From Actinomycetes bacterium (GTDB lineage: Bacteria; Actinomycetota; Acidimicrobiia; Acidimicrobiales; RAAP-2), in NCBI GenBank assembly GCA_021826255.1, contig JAKBAZ010000011.1:1-17327 (forward strand): a DNA stretch of 17,327 nt. Reading direction: 5' to 3'. The notes beneath the pieces were generated by a model. That model was not told where the DNA came from and did no database searches. It saw nothing but the letters and a program-made list of their open reading frames with translations. A program made the position numbers and the translations under genes. Shown here one piece after another: positions 1 to 6,283 of the stretch. How positions within the stretch are numbered: position 1 is the stretch's first letter; every line of letters begins with the position of its first letter.

Positions 1-127
1 TTTGGATCACTGCGCTTCGATACAGGTGACTCAGCAGTTCAGGCGTCGCTCTTGAAGTTGACCGGCCACCGTATTGTTGTGAAAGTCAGCGTGGCACTCA
101 GTGCAAAAAACGGGAGTCGGTTTCTTC
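1..127 (+). repeat. 127-bp exact direct repeat, copy 1
   Basis: Bases 1-127 are identical to 504-630. The first mismatch is G128 against C631. The copy begins at the first base of the window, so its true left border cannot be seen. It encodes the start of the IPT-like domain in frame 1. Confidence 0.95.
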
Positions 128-503
128 GAATTCTTCTCCCCGATGGGCAGGTCGTCGAAACCCACTACCAGATCATCTTGTCCCCGTACAGGCAAACGTG
201 TCGTACCGTGTATAGGTGGGCGCGTGGATCCCAGTTCATTACTCGGGTGCCGCGGCAACCAGTGTCATTAGAGAGTCACTCGTCGGGGGGAGTGCTCGTG
301 GGTGCATCGTGCGAGGTAATCGGATTCACGCCGCTGGTAGCGGAACGTGCGTTGTTCGGGTAGTTGAGTTTGACCCGTCGGGTGTGTCATCCCAATCGAC
401 GACCGTAACGATTAGTTTTCATGTGCAGGCGCGAATCCATCCTGAACGTCTCAAACTTGTTCGTGGACAGACCCGAGTAATCGTGATCACCGGAAGTGGA
501 TTC

Positions 504-630
504 TTTGGATCACTGCGCTTCGATACAGGTGACTCAGCAGTTCAGGCGTCGCTCTTGAAGTTGACCGGCCACCGTATTGTTGTGAAAGTCAGCGTGGCAC
601 TCAGTGCAAAAAACGGGAGTCGGTTTCTTC
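504..630 (+). repeat. 127-bp exact direct repeat, copy 2
   Basis: This copy is identical to 1-127 at an offset of 503 bases. It lies in frame 3 of the decayed surface protein and is followed directly by insertion-sequence-like DNA instead of the continuation seen after copy 1. The last ten bases of the copy (621-630) form part of the left arm of the hairpin at 621-659. Confidence 0.95.
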
Positions 631-659
631 CTCGCGCGGTTTGTGCGAGGAAGAAACCG
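621..659. repeat. Perfect 15-bp inverted repeat (hairpin) at the repeat/IS junction
   Basis: The left arm CGGTTTCTTCCTCGC (621-635) is the exact reverse complement of the right arm at 645-659, with a 9-base loop between them. No T-tract follows, so it is not a typical intrinsic terminator. The left arm straddles the end of the 127-bp repeat at 630. It could be an insertion-sequence end, a recombination scar or an artefact. Confidence 0.8.
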
Positions 660-921
660 GCCGTGACTATCGCACCGTGATGACCTACCTGGACTGGGGC
701 GCTTCGGCGGTGCCGCCACACCGAGTCAGTGTGGCCCTTCCACCCGGGTGATCAAGTCCTTCAAGGGGCTCATTGAGGAGTGGCTGGGGCCAGAGCATCG
801 GATCAAGGGCATTGTGATCCACCAGCGTCTGGTTACCGAGCGTGGCTTCACGGTAAGTTATCAACGTGGATCACGTTCCACCGAGAGGTGTAACTCCAAG
901 GGAGCACTCCTCGATGCGTGA
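631..921 (+). mobile_element. IS21-like transposase (istA) remnant, frameshifted
   Basis: Frame 2 from about 635 reads like a helix-turn-helix segment (ETGRDYRTVMTYLDWG) and stops at about 750. Frame 1 continues from about 742 with RVIKSFKGLIEEWL and IHQRLVTERGFTVSYQR, which resembles the region after the HTH in IstA proteins of IS21 elements. It then runs to a TGA at 919-921. The homologous part probably ends near 870. The DDE catalytic domain and the istB helper gene are missing, so this is a dead 5' fragment needing at least one frameshift. Family assignment is by remembered pattern, not by a search. Confidence 0.55.
863..877. repeat. Short palindrome in the IS remnant region
   Basis: AACGTG (863-868) and CACGTT (872-877) are perfect reverse complements around a 3-base centre GAT. 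It lies just past the recognisable istA homology and before the IS256-like remnant. It could be an operator-like site or an element end, or chance. Confidence 0.4.
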
Positions 922-929
922 CCATCTTC

Positions 930-1106
930 TCATTTGACTTTGTCCAAGGCAACCGGGGCTGACGATAGTGCGTCGCTCTTCAACTGGAACTGGTCCATGA
1001 ATTCCTGGCTGAGGTAGCGACGCTCGGACACACTCCATTCGTCGTGCTGTTCGACGACGACTGCGGTGATGAGGCGAAGCGCCGCGGCGTCGTTGGGCAT
1101 GACGAC
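930..1106 (-). mobile_element. IS256-like (Mutator) transposase C-terminal remnant
   Basis: The minus strand reads PNDAAALRLITAVVVEQHDEW followed by SVSERRYLS, which matches the conserved C-terminal tail of IS256-family transposases (alternating Leu-Val-Thr-Ala-Val and a terminal RRYL). The stop is at 930-932. Everything upstream of this tail, including the catalytic DDE region, is missing: above about 1106 the DNA becomes the IS110-like piece on the other strand. The last residues before the stop do not look like the family, so the end has also drifted or been replaced. This fragment is non-functional. Confidence 0.65.
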
Positions 1107-1107
1107 T

Positions 1108-1338
1108 CGCCACCGACTCTCCAGGGGTGGCAACCGTCAGGCCAACGCCGCACTCCACCGCATCGTCATCGTGCGGATGCACCACGAAGAACGGACCCAC
1201 GCCTACGTAGCCAAGCGACTCGCCGAAGCGCTATCGAAGAAGGAGACCGTGCGTTGCCTGAAGCGCTTCTTGGCCCGAGAGGTCTATGCGCGGGTGATGC
1301 AGGACGTCATGGAACTTCGCGAAGGAGACGTGGCGTGA
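1108..1338 (+). mobile_element. IS110-like transposase C-terminal remnant
   Basis: The frame reads RHRLSRGGNRQANAALHRI, then VIVRMHHEERTHAYVAKR and VRCLKRFLAREVY, ending at TGA 1336-1338. This is the conserved C-terminal part of IS110/IS116/IS902-family transposases (transposase_20 region with GNRxxNxALxxI and the Arg-Cys-Leu-Lys-Arg block). The N-terminal DEDD RuvC-like catalytic domain is absent. Upstream, the same frame runs into antisense IS256 sequence, so the ATG at 1066 is not a real start. Downstream non-coding DNA to about 1366 (TTTGACATATCGGGGC) resembles the right flank of actinobacterial IS110 elements from memory. Confidence 0.75.
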
Positions 1339-1359
1339 CCGATAAATTTGACATATCGG
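1339..1359. repeat. Short inverted repeat after the IS110-like remnant
   Basis: CCGATA (1339-1344) and TATCGG (1354-1359) are exact reverse complements around a 9-base spacer. The spacer contains most of TTGACA (1348-1353), a perfect -35 hexamer. It probably belongs to the IS110 right end. No -10 box lies at 16-18 bases beyond it. Confidence 0.35.
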
Positions 1360-1431
1360 GGCATCACCACATCAGGGGACGTCAACGTCGCCTATCATCG
1401 GAGCACTTTGTCATCGAGCACCTAGAAAGTG

Positions 1432-1800
1432 ATGTATCCCTCTATGAAGGCGTCCCTGGTCTTTTTCGTCGTTTGGCTGGCTGTTGTTGTACTTAATGTT
1501 GTGGGCGGTTGGAAGATCCTGACCAAGGCGGGACGTCCGGGCTGGGGTGTCGTGATTCCGGTTTACAACCTGTACCTCGCGTGCAAGATTGCCGGGCGAC
1601 CAGGCTGGTGGCTGGTTCTTCTCCTCGTGCCAGCAGTGAACATCGCCATTGGAATCGTTATTGCCATCGACATTGCCAAGGCCTTCTCCAAGGGTGCGGG
1701 ATACGGAGTGGCACTGTGGTTTCTCAGCTTCATCTTCATTCCGATTCTTGGTTTGGGTTCGGCGACCTATACCCCGCCCACCACAGCGCCTCGCTTTTAG
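1432..1800 (+). CDS. DUF5684-type small integral membrane protein
   Basis: This protein of about 122 residues is mostly membrane: four hydrophobic stretches (roughly residues 6-26, 40-55, 62-84 and 95-108) separated by short polar turns. The sequence shows GGWKILTKAGRPGWGVVIPVYNL and a second KIAGRPGWW motif, then AIDIAKAFSKGAGYG. This layout matches the DUF5684 family, for which I know no established function. The start is uncertain: GTG 1429, ATG 1432 and ATG 1444 are in frame. AGAAAG at 1424-1429 would serve ATG 1444 at 14 bases, or the gene may use a -10-like TATCAT at 1393-1398. It stands alone between the IS graveyard and the acetyltransferase gene and appears intact. Confidence 0.75.
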   Translation: MYPSMKASLVFFVVWLAVVVLNVVGGWKILTKAGRPGWGVVIPVYNLYLACKIAGRPGWWLVLLLVPAVNIAIGIVIAIDIAKAFSKGAGYGVALWFLSFIFIPILGLGSATYTPPTTAPRF

Positions 1801-1805
1801 GGCCC

Positions 1806-1824
1806 GTCACGTCGTTCCCGTGAC
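1806..1824 (+). terminator. Weak hairpin after the DUF5684 gene
   Basis: GTCACG (1806-1811) and CGTGAC (1819-1824) form a 6-bp stem with a 7-base loop just after the stop codon at 1800. No T-run follows, so terminator function is doubtful. The rest of the gap to 2013 shows no gene or convincing promoter. Confidence 0.2.
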
Positions 1825-2013
1825 CCTCGCCACGGTGAACTCTGCCTCAGCGTCTGAGTTAGCGGGCAAACCTTCATAACCGCTCGTCACTCCCGACGAC
1901 ACTTTCGCCACAAGCCCCCTACAGTGAGCGACAAAGAGGTTAAAGAGTTGCCGAGAGCAGAATCGTGGGGGAGTGGAGTGAGTGAGCGCCACAGGTACCT
2001 CTGATACCAATCA

Positions 2014-2616
2014 ATGAGGCTGTCGAGGGGTCACCGTAACAACGGACAGAATGGCGGAGTGTCGAGTGATGCGTTGTCCGAGGAGTTCGAAGTCCGAACG
2101 CTGAGTCATGACGATCTGGACCTGACGACCGACCTCGCCCACCTGATCAATCGGGCGTACCGAGCGGCCCAGTCGGAGATCTTCTCCGCTCCAAGCCCCC
2201 GAATCAGTGAGACCGATTGCGCGAACCTGATCCTTGCCCACGAACTCGTCATCGTCCGGTGTGGGGAGTCGCTCGTGGGGGCTGTGCGGGTGGCCACCAT
2301 GGATGACAGAACGCGCTTCTTCGGACTCCTCGCCGTAGCGCCCGAGTGGTCGTCGAAGGGCGTGGGTCGGATGCTTCTCGACACCATCGAACGCGACGCC
2401 GCGAGAGCGGGAGTGAGGACGATGGCCCTGGATTTGCTGATGCCCGACCCGGCGACGGCGCACCAGTCGAGATTGCGTGACTGGTACGAGAGTCGCGGGT
2501 ACGTCGCCACGTCATCTCGTTCCTTCGCTGAGGTCGAACCGGAAGCGGCCAGAGAACTTCGCTACCCAACTCAGTTAATCCGTTACCTCAAGAACATCGC
2601 CCACGAACTCGACTAA
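2014..2616 (+). CDS. GNAT-family N-acetyltransferase
   Basis: The protein is about 200 residues. Residues 103-122 (FGLLAVAPEWSSKGVGRMLL) form motif A of the GNAT fold: a beta strand, then the S/Q-x-x-G-x-G/A loop that binds the acetyl-CoA pyrophosphate, then the helix. The tail RLRDWYESRGYVATS is the usual C-terminal motif B helix and strand. The acceptor substrate cannot be told. The fold begins at about residue 25 (FEVRTLSHDD), so the first 24 residues are an extension. GTG 2059 or TTG 2074 could be the true start, and neither these nor ATG 2014 has a clear ribosome site. It is convergent with the minus-strand membrane protein pair, with 99 bases between, where I see no good terminator. Confidence 0.8.
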   Translation: MRLSRGHRNNGQNGGVSSDALSEEFEVRTLSHDDLDLTTDLAHLINRAYRAAQSEIFSAPSPRISETDCANLILAHELVIVRCGESLVGAVRVATMDDRTRFFGLLAVAPEWSSKGVGRMLLDTIERDAARAGVRTMALDLLMPDPATAHQSRLRDWYESRGYVATSSRSFAEVEPEAARELRYPTQLIRYLKNIAHELD

Positions 2617-2715
2617 CCCCCCGAACGGCCACGAAACCCAGATGTCTCGCCGACGTGCTTCTACAGCGCCACCACGGGGACACTGAGGCCACGATGACGC
2701 CAGCACCCGAAGGTG

Positions 2716-4068
2716 TCAGGAATACAGCCGACTCGCGGGAGGGTGCGCGGCGTCCTCCGTGGCGAGGCTGTTCACCGACCTTGTGGCACCGCCCTCCCGG
2801 GTGCCCGCTCGTAGATCGTTGACACTGACGATGACCGCCAAGGGAAGCAGCAACACTTGAAACCACCAGACCCTCTCATGGCGCGCGATGCTGAGCGGAA
2901 TCCAGAGTTGTCCGTTGTCAATGCCCGTGTTGAGTATGAGGAGCGCGGTCCACACGACGGCGCCCGAGGAGATGCGCCCCTTCACCACGCTCGCCAGAGT
3001 CCAACAGGTGAGAAGACCGAGGGAGTAGTAACCCCAGAGGTTCTCTTCGAAGAACAGTCGGGCGCTAAAGGCGACTTCGAGAGCCCCGAGGAGCCCGAGG
3101 GCTCCCAGTGGACGGCGTCGGTGAACCCACACCACGAGGACGGCCGTGGCAACGAGGGGGCCACCTCGTGACAACACGAGGGCGAGAGAACCCGACAGAT
3201 GCACTTGGGCCATCCAGGTGCCCCACTCGGGATTATCGGACAGTCCCGTGCCAAAGAGGGTGACAGGGATGACCCGTGGACCACTCCAGAGAGTGAGAGG
3301 TACCACGATCAACGTCGCGGCACCCGCCGCCCCTACGAGGGCCCGGCCCAGGGCGCGACCGTAGGGAATCAGTGAACCAATCACGAAAACGGCGAGAACC
3401 ACGTTTTGTTGACTGGCGACAGCGAGGGTGGCGAGCACTCCCGACGTGACGTAGTGCTCTCGCCGAAAGGCCCCGGCGCAGGCCAAGAAGAAGCCGAGGG
3501 CTAGAACGTCCTCCGGGTGGTAGTAGTCGGTGTAGGCAAAGAATGCTCCGGGCGAGAGTGCGAGCGCCCACACCAGCACCCACTCCCAGCGCGTGTGCGA
3601 TCGAGCCGTGGTTCGAAGGACGCTGAGTGAACCGAGGGCCAGGACCGGCCACGCCACCAGTCCGACGTTGAGTTCCTGGTTTCCGAGAGGCACCCGACTC
3701 GCCCACGTGAGGACCCTGTCGTAGGCCCGTAGACAGTGATCGGCGGAAAGGTGACTGGGGAAGGGGACTGTCGAGCCCAGGCGCAAAACCCACTGAATGA
3801 ACGCGTCAAGGAGCGGATAGACCGGTCCCGATAGGGGGTGAACCGCCGACTCCACCGGAGTGACGAGGGCGCACGCTCCCACGCCGTGAGCCCACATGGT
3901 GGCCGTCGGCAGAATGGTGCCCGCATCGGCGCCCGTCATGCCCCACACGTGTTCGACGAGGAGGATGAAGACGATAAAGCCGGTGACAAACATCAGACCG
4001 CTCGAGAGGGGAGAGGCGCGAGACTCCGTCCATTCCCGCAGCCTCCGAGAGACGTGACGACGTGTCAT
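2716..4068 (-). CDS. Polytopic membrane protein A, GT-C-like layout, paralogue of its neighbour
   Basis: This 450-residue protein has a short basic N-terminus and about ten hydrophobic segments. Landmarks are a first extracytoplasmic-type loop after TM1 with C66 and C112, a HPLSGPVYPLL block (77-87), DYYHPEDVLALG (181-192), SQQNV (219-223), GTGLSDNPEWGTWM (273-286) and FEENLWGYYSLGLLTCW (340-356). Every landmark is repeated in the adjacent gene, so the two are paralogues from an old duplication. The order (TM1, polar loop, proline-rich amphipathic stretch, many TMs) is like that of GT-C lipid-dependent sugar transferases such as the GT87/DUF2029 group, but I cannot point to a catalytic motif that proves it. 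Its ATG overlaps the stop of the upstream paralogue by 4 bases (ATGA), so it is probably translationally coupled. Confidence 0.7.
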   Translation of the reverse strand: MTRRHVSRRLREWTESRASPLSSGLMFVTGFIVFILLVEHVWGMTGADAGTILPTATMWAHGVGACALVTPVESAVHPLSGPVYPLLDAFIQWVLRLGSTVPFPSHLSADHCLRAYDRVLTWASRVPLGNQELNVGLVAWPVLALGSLSVLRTTARSHTRWEWVLVWALALSPGAFFAYTDYYHPEDVLALGFFLACAGAFRREHYVTSGVLATLAVASQQNVVLAVFVIGSLIPYGRALGRALVGAAGAATLIVVPLTLWSGPRVIPVTLFGTGLSDNPEWGTWMAQVHLSGSLALVLSRGGPLVATAVLVVWVHRRRPLGALGLLGALEVAFSARLFFEENLWGYYSLGLLTCWTLASVVKGRISSGAVVWTALLILNTGIDNGQLWIPLSIARHERVWWFQVLLLPLAVIVSVNDLRAGTREGGATRSVNSLATEDAAHPPASRLYS

Positions 4069-5402
4069 CTCGGAGTCACGACGACCGTCTCGTCGACGCC
4101 TCGGCGGGAGCGAACCTCATTCCACAGCGGACGAGCGCTGACGAGTACGGCGAGGGGTAGCAGAACTGCTTGCCACATCCAAAGTGGCGCTCGGGCCACG
4201 GGTAGCGCTGACACTAAGGGCCACGAGGAAAGCCACGGTAGACCACTGACCACGAGCGCCCACATCCACGGGACGACCCGCCGTCGGCCTTCGCGAAGGT
4301 CGACCACCAACCAACACGTCACGAGTCCGAGCGAGTAGTAACTCCAGAGATTCTCCTCAAGGACGAGTCGAAGGGCGAACGTGCAGGCGAGGAGATCGAG
4401 CACGAGGTGAGGGCTAGGGCGCCCCACGCGGTCCAACCACCACCAGAGTCCGAGGGCTCCGAGCAACAGTGGGCCCGCTCGGGAGATGAGAAGTGCGTGG
4501 TTCCCGTAGATTCCGAGCTCTCCCATCCAAGTCGAATAGACGGGGTTGTCGTTTAATCCCGTGCCCGTGAGTGCGGCGTGAAGCGCACCGAATCCACTGA
4601 GAGTCACGAGTGGAACGACGACGAGCGCCGCGGTAAGCGCCGACGCGCGAAGGAATCGCCACCACTCACGCCGTGTCGTCAACATCACAAAGACCACCAC
4701 GACTCCGAGGGCGACATTCTGCTGACTCAGGAAGGCGAGTCCGGCGAAGACGCCGGCGAGAGCTGGGCGGGCGCGTTCGGCACTCGCGAGTGACGCGAGA
4801 AGAGCGGCGAGTGCCAACACGTCCTCGGGGTGGTAGTACTCGAGAAAGGGCAGACTCCAGGTGGGCCAAAGGGCGAGAGCTCCCACCAGTATCCATTCGA
4901 GGAGCGCCACTTTCTGACGCCTCGCCCGCACGAGGCTTATGCACGACGTAGCGAGAAGTGGCCACACGAAGGTTCCGAGCCACAGAGTCCGCCGCGCTGT
5001 CGTGGTTCCACGGAGCCAACCGTTGACGACCGCGTAGTCGTGGTGACAACCACCCGCCGAGAGGGCGTGGAGGGGAAATGGGCGAGAGAAACCCACCCGA
5101 GTGAGCCACTGAAGTCCAGAGTTCAACAGACTGAACAGTGGCGCACTGAGGGGATAGTCCCGAGCGGGTGCAGGAACTCGATAGGCGCAGTCGAAGCCTC
5201 CGTGGGCCATCATCCACGCGCTGTAGAGGATGACGTGGTCGTCTCGAATGGTCGGACCACCACGCCACCACAGAAGACCGAGGAACACAACCCACCCGAG
5301 GAGGACCTTCATCCAGGTCGGTACCCGACCAATCTGGTGCGTCCAGGTCTCCAGCGACGTCACCTCGGCTCCCGGAGTGGTTCCGACGGAGCCTCCCGAC
5401 AT
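4065..5402 (-). CDS. Polytopic membrane protein B, GT-C-like layout, paralogue of its neighbour
   Basis: With ATG at 5400-5402 the protein has 445 residues. The reading frame is open further upstream, but that part overlaps the divergent nadK. A -10-like TACACT 5 bases before this ATG suggests a leaderless start. Landmarks are a ~30-residue cytoplasmic head, TM1 (about 32-47), an acidic loop TIRDDHVILYSAW (51-63), C72 and C119 in the first loop, YPLSAPLFSLL (83-93), EYYHPEDVLAL (188-198), SQQNV (226-230), GTGLNDNPVYSTWM (280-293) and LEENLWSYYSLGLVTCW (348-364). These align block by block with the downstream protein. An acidic residue in the first extracytoplasmic loop is typical of GT-C glycosyltransferases, so D54/D55 are candidates here. 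Function is unproven; envelope glycan transfer is an inference. Confidence 0.7.
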   Translation of the reverse strand: MSGGSVGTTPGAEVTSLETWTHQIGRVPTWMKVLLGWVVFLGLLWWRGGPTIRDDHVILYSAWMMAHGGFDCAYRVPAPARDYPLSAPLFSLLNSGLQWLTRVGFSRPFPLHALSAGGCHHDYAVVNGWLRGTTTARRTLWLGTFVWPLLATSCISLVRARRQKVALLEWILVGALALWPTWSLPFLEYYHPEDVLALAALLASLASAERARPALAGVFAGLAFLSQQNVALGVVVVFVMLTTRREWWRFLRASALTAALVVVPLVTLSGFGALHAALTGTGLNDNPVYSTWMGELGIYGNHALLISRAGPLLLGALGLWWWLDRVGRPSPHLVLDLLACTFALRLVLEENLWSYYSLGLVTCWLVVDLREGRRRVVPWMWALVVSGLPWLSSWPLVSALPVARAPLWMWQAVLLPLAVLVSARPLWNEVRSRRGVDETVVVTPR

Positions 5403-5407
5403 GAGCC

Positions 5408-5413
5408 GAGTGT
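5408..5413 (-). promoter_or_regulatory. -10-like box for the membrane protein pair
   Basis: TACACT on the minus strand lies 5 bases before the chosen ATG (5402), a spacing expected for leaderless transcripts common in actinobacteria. I see no convincing -35 box. Confidence 0.4.
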
Positions 5414-5451
5414 AGCGAGGACCCCGGTCACTCTGGTGATCACGCACTCGG

Positions 5452-5457
5452 TACGAT
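5452..5457 (+). promoter_or_regulatory. -10-like box for the nadK operon
   Basis: TACGAT overlaps the in-frame ATG at 5456, which argues that translation starts lower, at GTG 5474, preceded by GGAGAG (5465-5470). It faces away from the TACACT box on the other strand, so 5403-5473 is a compact divergent promoter region. No clear -35 box is seen. Confidence 0.4.
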
Positions 5458-5473
5458 GGGCGACGGAGAGACC

Positions 5474-6283
5474 GTGAACTACGCACTACTGACGGCAGCT
5501 GCCGATAGACCGGACGCGCTCAAGCGAGCCCACGAGACCGCCGTCGAACTCGGCCGGCGAGGAATCGAGGCCGTGGTGTGCGAGTTGGACGCACTGGGTG
5601 GGGTCGAACTTCCCGAAGACGCTCTTGTGGTAAGCCTCGGTGGCGATGGCACCTTTCTTCGGGCCGCTCGAGTCGCTCACAGGTTCGGCGCGCGAGTGCT
5701 TCCCGTCCACCTCGGACGCCTGGGATTCTTGCTGAACGTGCCGATGGAGGAGATCACGAGCGCCGTCCTCGAGGCTCTCGCCTCCAACGACGCGGTCGAG
5801 CGTCTCGCGTTGTCCATACGAATGTCCGGTGAGGCAACGACGCACTTCGCTCTCAACGAGGTCGTCCTTGAACGTTTCGATGCCGGACGAATGGTCCGCG
5901 TATTGACCTTGGTGGACGAGGAGGAGTACTTGACCTACACCGCCGATTCGGTCATGGTCGCCACTGCCACCGGATCGACGGCCTACAACTTCTCCGCCGG
6001 TGGTCCCGTCGTCGACCCCTCCCTCGACGTCCTCATCCTCACCCCTGTCGCTCCGCACTTCACCATCGACCGCTCCATCGTTGTATCGGGCGAACGAACG
6101 ATTAGTCTTCTCGTCAAGGAGCGCTCGGCCAACGTCGTGATCGACGGTCGCCTCGCCGGGGCCCTCGCCCCGGGTGACATACTCACCGTTACCCGACAGT
6201 TTGACCCAGTAAAGGTGGTCTACTCGTCGACCTTCGGTCTCGGTCACCGCCTGCGCTCGAATCTCCGCGAGGGTCATGCCTAA
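5474..6283 (+). CDS. nadK: NAD kinase
   Basis: It phosphorylates NAD to NADP with ATP or polyphosphate in the cytoplasm. With the GTG start the protein has 269 residues and opens MNYALLTAAADRPDA, as family members do. The nucleotide-binding GGDGT motif is at 56-60 (VSLGGDGTFLRAAR), followed by HLGRLGFL (79-86), NEVVL, and the second conserved block ATATGSTAYNFSAGGP. In most family members that block reads TPTGSTAY with DG before it; here the Pro is Ala and the Gly is Ser (ADSVMVATATG). The start was chosen because GGAGAG lies just upstream, while ATG 5456 sits in a -10-like box. The 3' end overlaps recN by 8 bases. The nadK-recN pairing is usual in actinobacteria, but tlyA, often found before nadK there, is absent. 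Confidence 0.93.
   Translation: MNYALLTAAADRPDALKRAHETAVELGRRGIEAVVCELDALGGVELPEDALVVSLGGDGTFLRAARVAHRFGARVLPVHLGRLGFLLNVPMEEITSAVLEALASNDAVERLALSIRMSGEATTHFALNEVVLERFDAGRMVRVLTLVDEEEYLTYTADSVMVATATGSTAYNFSAGGPVVDPSLDVLILTPVAPHFTIDRSIVVSGERTISLLVKERSANVVIDGRLAGALAPGDILTVTRQFDPVKVVYSSTFGLGHRLRSNLREGHA

Larger units (their letters stand above)
1..630 (+). pseudogene. Decayed cell-surface protein with Ig-like/IPT-like domains (fragment)
   Basis: Two reading frames together look like one broken extracellular protein. Frame 1 (1 to about 175) encodes a beta-rich domain beginning FGSLRFDTGD and ending LPDGQVVETHYQIIL. Frame 3 (about 180 to 630) encodes a second domain with the pattern C-I-V-x-G ... 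GTCVV ... STTVTISF, followed by a new copy of the first domain (GSGFFGSLRF at about 495-519). The two-cysteine, GTC-type pattern is, from my knowledge, common in repeated Ig-like domains of actinobacterial surface proteins. Frame 1 closes at TAG 361-363, and frame 3 has an in-frame TAG at 213-215, so at least a frameshift and a stop separate the parts. There is no start codon context, signal peptide or sorting signal, because the left part lies outside the window. After 630 the sequence turns into insertion-sequence DNA, so the 3' end is lost or misassembled. The function is unknown; adhesion or cell envelope is a guess. Confidence 0.55.

Noticed and set aside
1..630. CRISPR array
   Set aside because: There are only two repeat copies, each 127 bases and coding, 503 bases apart, with no spacers.
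1044..1496. Plus-strand frame of 150 codons across the IS110 remnant into the DUF5684 gene
   Set aside because: It reads both the IS110 C-terminus and the DUF5684 start out of frame and shows no family pattern.
2617..2715. Terminator between the convergent GNAT and membrane protein genes
   Set aside because: No stem followed by a T-run on either strand; only scattered short complementary bases.
5403..5473. LexA operator controlling recN
   Set aside because: No GAAC-N4-GTTC-like palindrome is found in the divergent promoter region before nadK-recN.
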